Positions 4,408 to 5,402 of a stretch of DNA of 5,402 nt are shown one piece after another. The first letter of the stretch is position 1, and the number at the start of each line of letters is the position of its first letter. A program made the position numbers and the translations under genes. Source of the stretch: Minisyncoccota bacterium (GTDB lineage Bacteria; Patescibacteriota; Minisyncoccia; SW-4-49-11); the NCBI GenBank assembly GCA_018609785.1, contig JAHEOE010000009.1, forward strand, positions 1-5,402, read 5' to 3'. The notes under the pieces are model-generated. The model was not told the DNA's origin, did not search any database, and worked only from the letters and a program-made list of their open reading frames with translations.

Positions 4408-4431
4408 ACTAACGTATAGGGCACGGGGGAT

Positions 4432-4437
4432 AATAAA
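4432..4437 (-). promoter_or_regulatory. TATA-like box for the HTH gene
   Basis: Minus strand TTTATT in GGTTTTATTATCC, centred 27 bp from the ATG at 4407. It rules out the longer in-frame start. Confidence 0.65.
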
Positions 4438-4441
4438 ACCT

Positions 4442-4497
4442 CTCAAACACCGAGGGGCTTGCCGCTACCGTAACAGTTAAGGCCGACGCCGCTTGAG
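4442..4497 (+). repeat. 56-bp element with terminal inverted repeats, copy 2
   Basis: The ends CTCAAACACCG (4442-4452) and CGCCGCTTGAG (4487-4497) are imperfect inverted repeats. The interior holds TTGCCGCTACCGTAA, identical over 15 bases to the copy at 5248-5302 and in the same orientation. It lies between the TATA box of the HTH gene and the left dyad arm, lengthening that interval by about 49 bp. Confidence 0.65.
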
Positions 4498-4505
4498 TCC
4501 CAACC

Positions 4506-4553
4506 TTTATATGTGGTAAAAATTGGCCCGGGGCGATTTCTGAAACCTTTAAG
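4506..4553. repeat. Intergenic dyad cassette with a decayed right arm
   Basis: A good left arm TTTATATGTGGTAA (4506-4519) and CCCGGG (4527-4532) are present. The right side (4540-4553) is hardly recognisable. It stands upstream of the HTH gene, beyond the 56-bp element. Confidence 0.65.
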
Positions 4554-4564
4554 GCTTTCGTCTT
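4551..4564 (-). other. Stop-codon stem-loop with a GAAA loop
   Basis: On the transcript strand: AAGAC-GAAA-GCCTT, one A-C mismatch in a five-pair stem, with a GNRA loop. It overlaps the TAA (4565-4563) of the 58-aa gene. Confidence 0.5.
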
Positions 4565-4739
4565 AGTACGAGCCGTTCGCGTATCGCCCGACTCGCTCAC
4601 CGTTCATCACTTTGACGTGTCCGTCAGGTGAGCCGCCCTCGCTGAAGGCCTTGTCTGGGCACACAGTCGGCTCCTGCGTGTGAGGGTCAAGGTCGTGGTC
4701 TTCGAGCAACTCGCCGCATCGGGAGCAGTATTTTCCCAT
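4563..4739 (-). CDS. Zinc-ribbon-like microprotein, 58 aa
   Basis: The product begins MGKYCSRCGELLEDHDLDPH and then has TQEPTVCPDK. C5 and C8 form a zinc knuckle. The second pair could be H20 and C27, because only three cysteines are present, so the metal site is unusual or incomplete. The C-terminal 30 residues are Gly- and polar-rich (GGSPDGHVKVMNGERVGRYA). Two earlier in-frame ATGs exist, one at 4757 (MAPRRC) and one further upstream. The TATA-like box at 4762-4767 is 25 bp from the ATG at 4739, so that start is preferred. The second cysteine of the longer form (MAPRRC) would sit outside the ribbon. It stands alone between cassettes and has a hairpin at its stop. Function is unknown. Confidence 0.75.
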   Translation of the reverse strand: MGKYCSRCGELLEDHDLDPHTQEPTVCPDKAFSEGGSPDGHVKVMNGERVGRYANGSY

Positions 4740-4761
4740 ACACCTTCTTGGAGCCATACCC

Positions 4762-4767
4762 ATATAA
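4762..4767 (-). promoter_or_regulatory. TATA-like box for the 58-aa gene
   Basis: Minus strand TTATAT in GACTTATATGGG, centred 25 bp from the ATG at 4739. Confidence 0.6.
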
Positions 4768-4796
4768 GTCTTGTGAATCTCGGCGCAAGCGATAGG

Positions 4797-4844
4797 TTTA
4801 TATGTAATAAATTTCCACCCGGGCCATTTGCTTATCACACGTAA
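4797..4844. repeat. Intergenic dyad cassette
   Basis: The left arm TTTATATGTAATAA (4797-4810), CCCGGG (4818-4823) and right arm CTTATCACACGTAA (4831-4844) form a dyad, 10 of 13 after a one-base shift. The axis is 56 bp from the TATA box of the 58-aa gene. The right arm runs into the stop hairpin of the 45-aa gene. Confidence 0.75.
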
Positions 4845-4857
4845 GGCTTACGCCTTA
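4842..4857 (-). other. Stop-codon stem-loop with a GTAA loop
   Basis: On the transcript strand: TAAGGC-GTAA-GCCTTA, a perfect six-pair stem with a GNRA loop. The first three bases of the stem are the TAA stop of the 45-aa gene, so the ribosome would meet the fold on terminating. Confidence 0.65.
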
Positions 4858-4992
4858 GCCGAGGAGAATCTTTATCTCGAAGTCCTCTTTGTGTGACATT
4901 GAAACAGCCAAACGTCGGGCCTGCCATTGCGGGATACTGTAGTCGTTGGTGAATTGCTCCATCGAAATCGTCTCTCTGCTGTGTTCTGCCAT
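4855..4992 (-). CDS. Hypothetical 45-aa protein
   Basis: The frame reads MAEHSRETISMEQFTNDYSI then PQWQARRLAVSMSHKEDFEI and KILLG, ending at a TAA inside a hairpin. The segment 10-32 (SMEQFTNDYSIPQWQARRLAV) resembles the short helices of a DNA-binding helix-turn-helix, but it is too short to assign. There are no cysteines or membrane helix. The ATG at 4992-4990 is 27 bp from the box CTTAAG at 5017-5022, and the leader is nearly identical to that of the neighbouring 5032-5169 gene. These context signs strongly support translation. It has no dyad cassette of its own; its promoter is embedded in the stop hairpin of the upstream gene, so the two may be transcribed together as well as separately. 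Confidence 0.75.
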   Translation of the reverse strand: MAEHSRETISMEQFTNDYSIPQWQARRLAVSMSHKEDFEIKILLG

Positions 4993-5016
4993 ACTACAAC
5001 CAAAGGCCCCCTATCA

Positions 5017-5022
5017 CTTAAG
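5017..5022 (-). promoter_or_regulatory. TATA-like box for the 4855-4992 gene, inside a hairpin
   Basis: The box CTTAAG is centred 27 bp from the ATG at 4992. It overlaps the upstream gene's stop hairpin (5019-5034), so one sequence serves as gene end and promoter. Confidence 0.55.
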
Positions 5023-5034
5023 GCTTGCGCCTTA
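5019..5034 (-). other. Stop-codon stem-loop with a GCAA loop
   Basis: On the transcript strand: TAAGGC-GCAA-GCCTTA, a perfect six-pair stem with a GNRA loop. It begins with the TAA stop of the 5032-5169 gene. Only the loop base differs from the hairpin at 4842-4857. Confidence 0.65.
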
Positions 5035-5169
5035 GAGGGTCACACCGTCCCACTCCCCACAGAGGCAAATCTCTTGAGCAGGTTCTGAGCCGAGTTTTAC
5101 AACATCGGTACTGCGCCCACACTCGGGGCAACGGTTCTGCGTATCGAAGGGTGCTTGGCTCGCCTTCAT
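5032..5169 (-). CDS. Zinc-ribbon microprotein, 45 aa
   Basis: The product begins MKASQAPFDTQNRCPECGRS and ends EICLCGEWDGVTL. C14-P-E-C17 forms a zinc knuckle and C35-L-C37-G a tighter one, with 17 residues between, so a single ribbon with an irregular CxC second half is likely. Haloarchaea carry many such microproteins, most with unknown partners. The ATG at 5169-5167 is 28 bp from the TATA-like box at 5195-5200. A longer in-frame ATG at 5217 would lie upstream of that promoter. It is followed after a hairpin by the 45-aa gene at 4855-4992, whose leader is almost a copy of this one. Zinc binding is fairly certain; function is unknown. Confidence 0.8.
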   Translation of the reverse strand: MKASQAPFDTQNRCPECGRSTDVVKLGSEPAQEICLCGEWDGVTL

Positions 5170-5194
5170 ATTACAACCAAAGGCCCATACCCAC

Positions 5195-5200
5195 TTATAA
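5195..5200 (-). promoter_or_regulatory. TATA-like box for the 5032-5169 gene
   Basis: Minus strand TTATAA in AAGTTATAAGTGG, centred 28 bp from the ATG at 5169. Confidence 0.65.
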
Positions 5201-5220
5201 CTTAGGGCCGTTGGCAAACC

Positions 5221-5234
5221 TTGCCGCAGGGCAA
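5221..5234. other. TTGCC/GGCAA hairpin upstream of a promoter
   Basis: Plus strand TTGCC-GCAG-GGCAA, a perfect five-pair stem. The GGCAAACCTTGCC just before it (5213-5225) offers an alternative pairing of the same TTGCC. It occupies the same place as the near copy at 3438-3451. Confidence 0.55.
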
Positions 5235-5237
5235 AGA

Positions 5238-5331
5238 TTTATATGACCTCAAACGTCGGTCGGGGCCTTGCCGCTACCGTAAAGCCTATAACGGCGTTTG
5301 AGTTGCCCGGGGCCTTTGTCAAAATATTTAT
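5238..5331. repeat. Intergenic dyad cassette interrupted by a repeat element
   Basis: The left arm survives only as TTTATATGA (from 5238). It is cut by the 55-bp element at 5248-5302, followed by CCCGGG (5306-5311) and a poor right arm (TTGTCAAAATATTTATA). It lies upstream of the 5032-5169 gene. Confidence 0.6.
5248..5302 (+). repeat. 55-bp element with terminal inverted repeats, copy 3
   Basis: The ends CTCAAACGTCG (5248-5258) and CGGCGTTTGAG (5292-5302) match as inverted repeats at 10 of 11. The interior shares TTGCCGCTACCGTAA with 4442-4497 and aligns with 530-581 after inversion. It splits the dyad between its left arm and its CCCGGG, replacing about 8 bp. Confidence 0.7.
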
Positions 5332-5332
5332 A

Positions 5333-5401
5333 CTATTCTCGCTCGAAGTATTTAAACCCACAATCGTTACATTTTATTACTGTTTTCAACCCACGTCCAA
5401 C
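5333..5401 (-). CDS. C-terminal end of a zinc-ribbon protein, cut by the right edge
   Basis: Reading in from the right edge, one frame gives VGRGLKTVIKCNDCGFKYFE then RE and a TAG stop (5335-5333). CNDCGFKY is a typical zinc-knuckle end. Of the other two minus-strand frames, one stops after 11 codons and the other after four. The start and most of the protein lie beyond the window, so family and length are unknown. With three other zinc-ribbon genes in the next 1.7 kb it fits the local pattern. No clear stop hairpin follows; instead there is an AT-rich stretch and then the interrupted cassette. The evidence is the motif alone over 22 residues. Confidence 0.6.
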   Translation of the reverse strand, partial: VGRGLKTVIKCNDCGFKYFERE

Positions 5402-5402
5402 A

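Noticed and set aside
590..5034. Classical intrinsic terminators
   Set aside because: The hairpins are very short and no T-run follows on the transcript strand.
499..5331. CRISPR array
   Set aside because: The repeats are imperfect, symmetric, spaced by whole genes and tied to promoters; there are no regular spacers.
1..5402. tRNA or rRNA genes
   Set aside because: No cloverleaf with a conserved T-arm or ribosomal core sequence was seen on either strand.

Overview
The window looks like the early or accessory region of a haloarchaeal virus, or a related archaeal plasmid. The reasons are: 16 short, tightly packed genes all on the minus strand; acidic proteins; a TATA-like box about 26-30 bp upstream of almost every ATG, with no leader to speak of (leaderless archaeal transcription); several zinc-ribbon microproteins; and complete absence, on reading by eye, of GATC, CATG and CTAG. 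The host is inferred. Nothing here names a species.

Layout in the direction of transcription (right to left): a zinc-ribbon gene cut by the right edge (5333-5401); a 45-aa zinc-ribbon protein (5032-5169); a 45-aa unknown (4855-4992); a 58-aa zinc-ribbon-like protein (4563-4739); a helix-turn-helix protein (3967-4407); a 39-aa zinc ribbon (3744-3863) overlapping a 27-aa membrane peptide (3664-3747); a 34-aa acidic protein (3515-3619); a GP88-family cysteine-rich protein (2677-3387); an 83-aa charged protein (2315-2566); a MazF/PemK-like protein (1837-2181) overlapping a 35-aa membrane peptide (1730-1837); an AbrB-like protein with two half-repeats (1236-1625); a two-gene operon of unknowns (917-1102 and 595-915); and an unknown gene leaving the left edge (1-423). 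No gap without a gene exceeds 300 bases.

The main discovery is between the genes. Ten gaps carry versions of one cassette. In the transcript direction it runs: a small stem-loop at the previous stop codon, often with a GNRA-type loop; a roughly 48-bp dyad with TTTATATG-GATAA type arms around a central CCCGGG; then the TATA box and ATG of the next gene. A second repeat of 52-56 bp, with ends like CTCAAACGCCG, interrupts three cassettes at three different points and once in the opposite orientation, so it behaves like a miniature mobile element.

The picture is a set of independently started but commonly controlled small genes. The dyad would be the shared operator, and the HTH or AbrB-like protein encoded here is a possible ligand. 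That last link is inference only.
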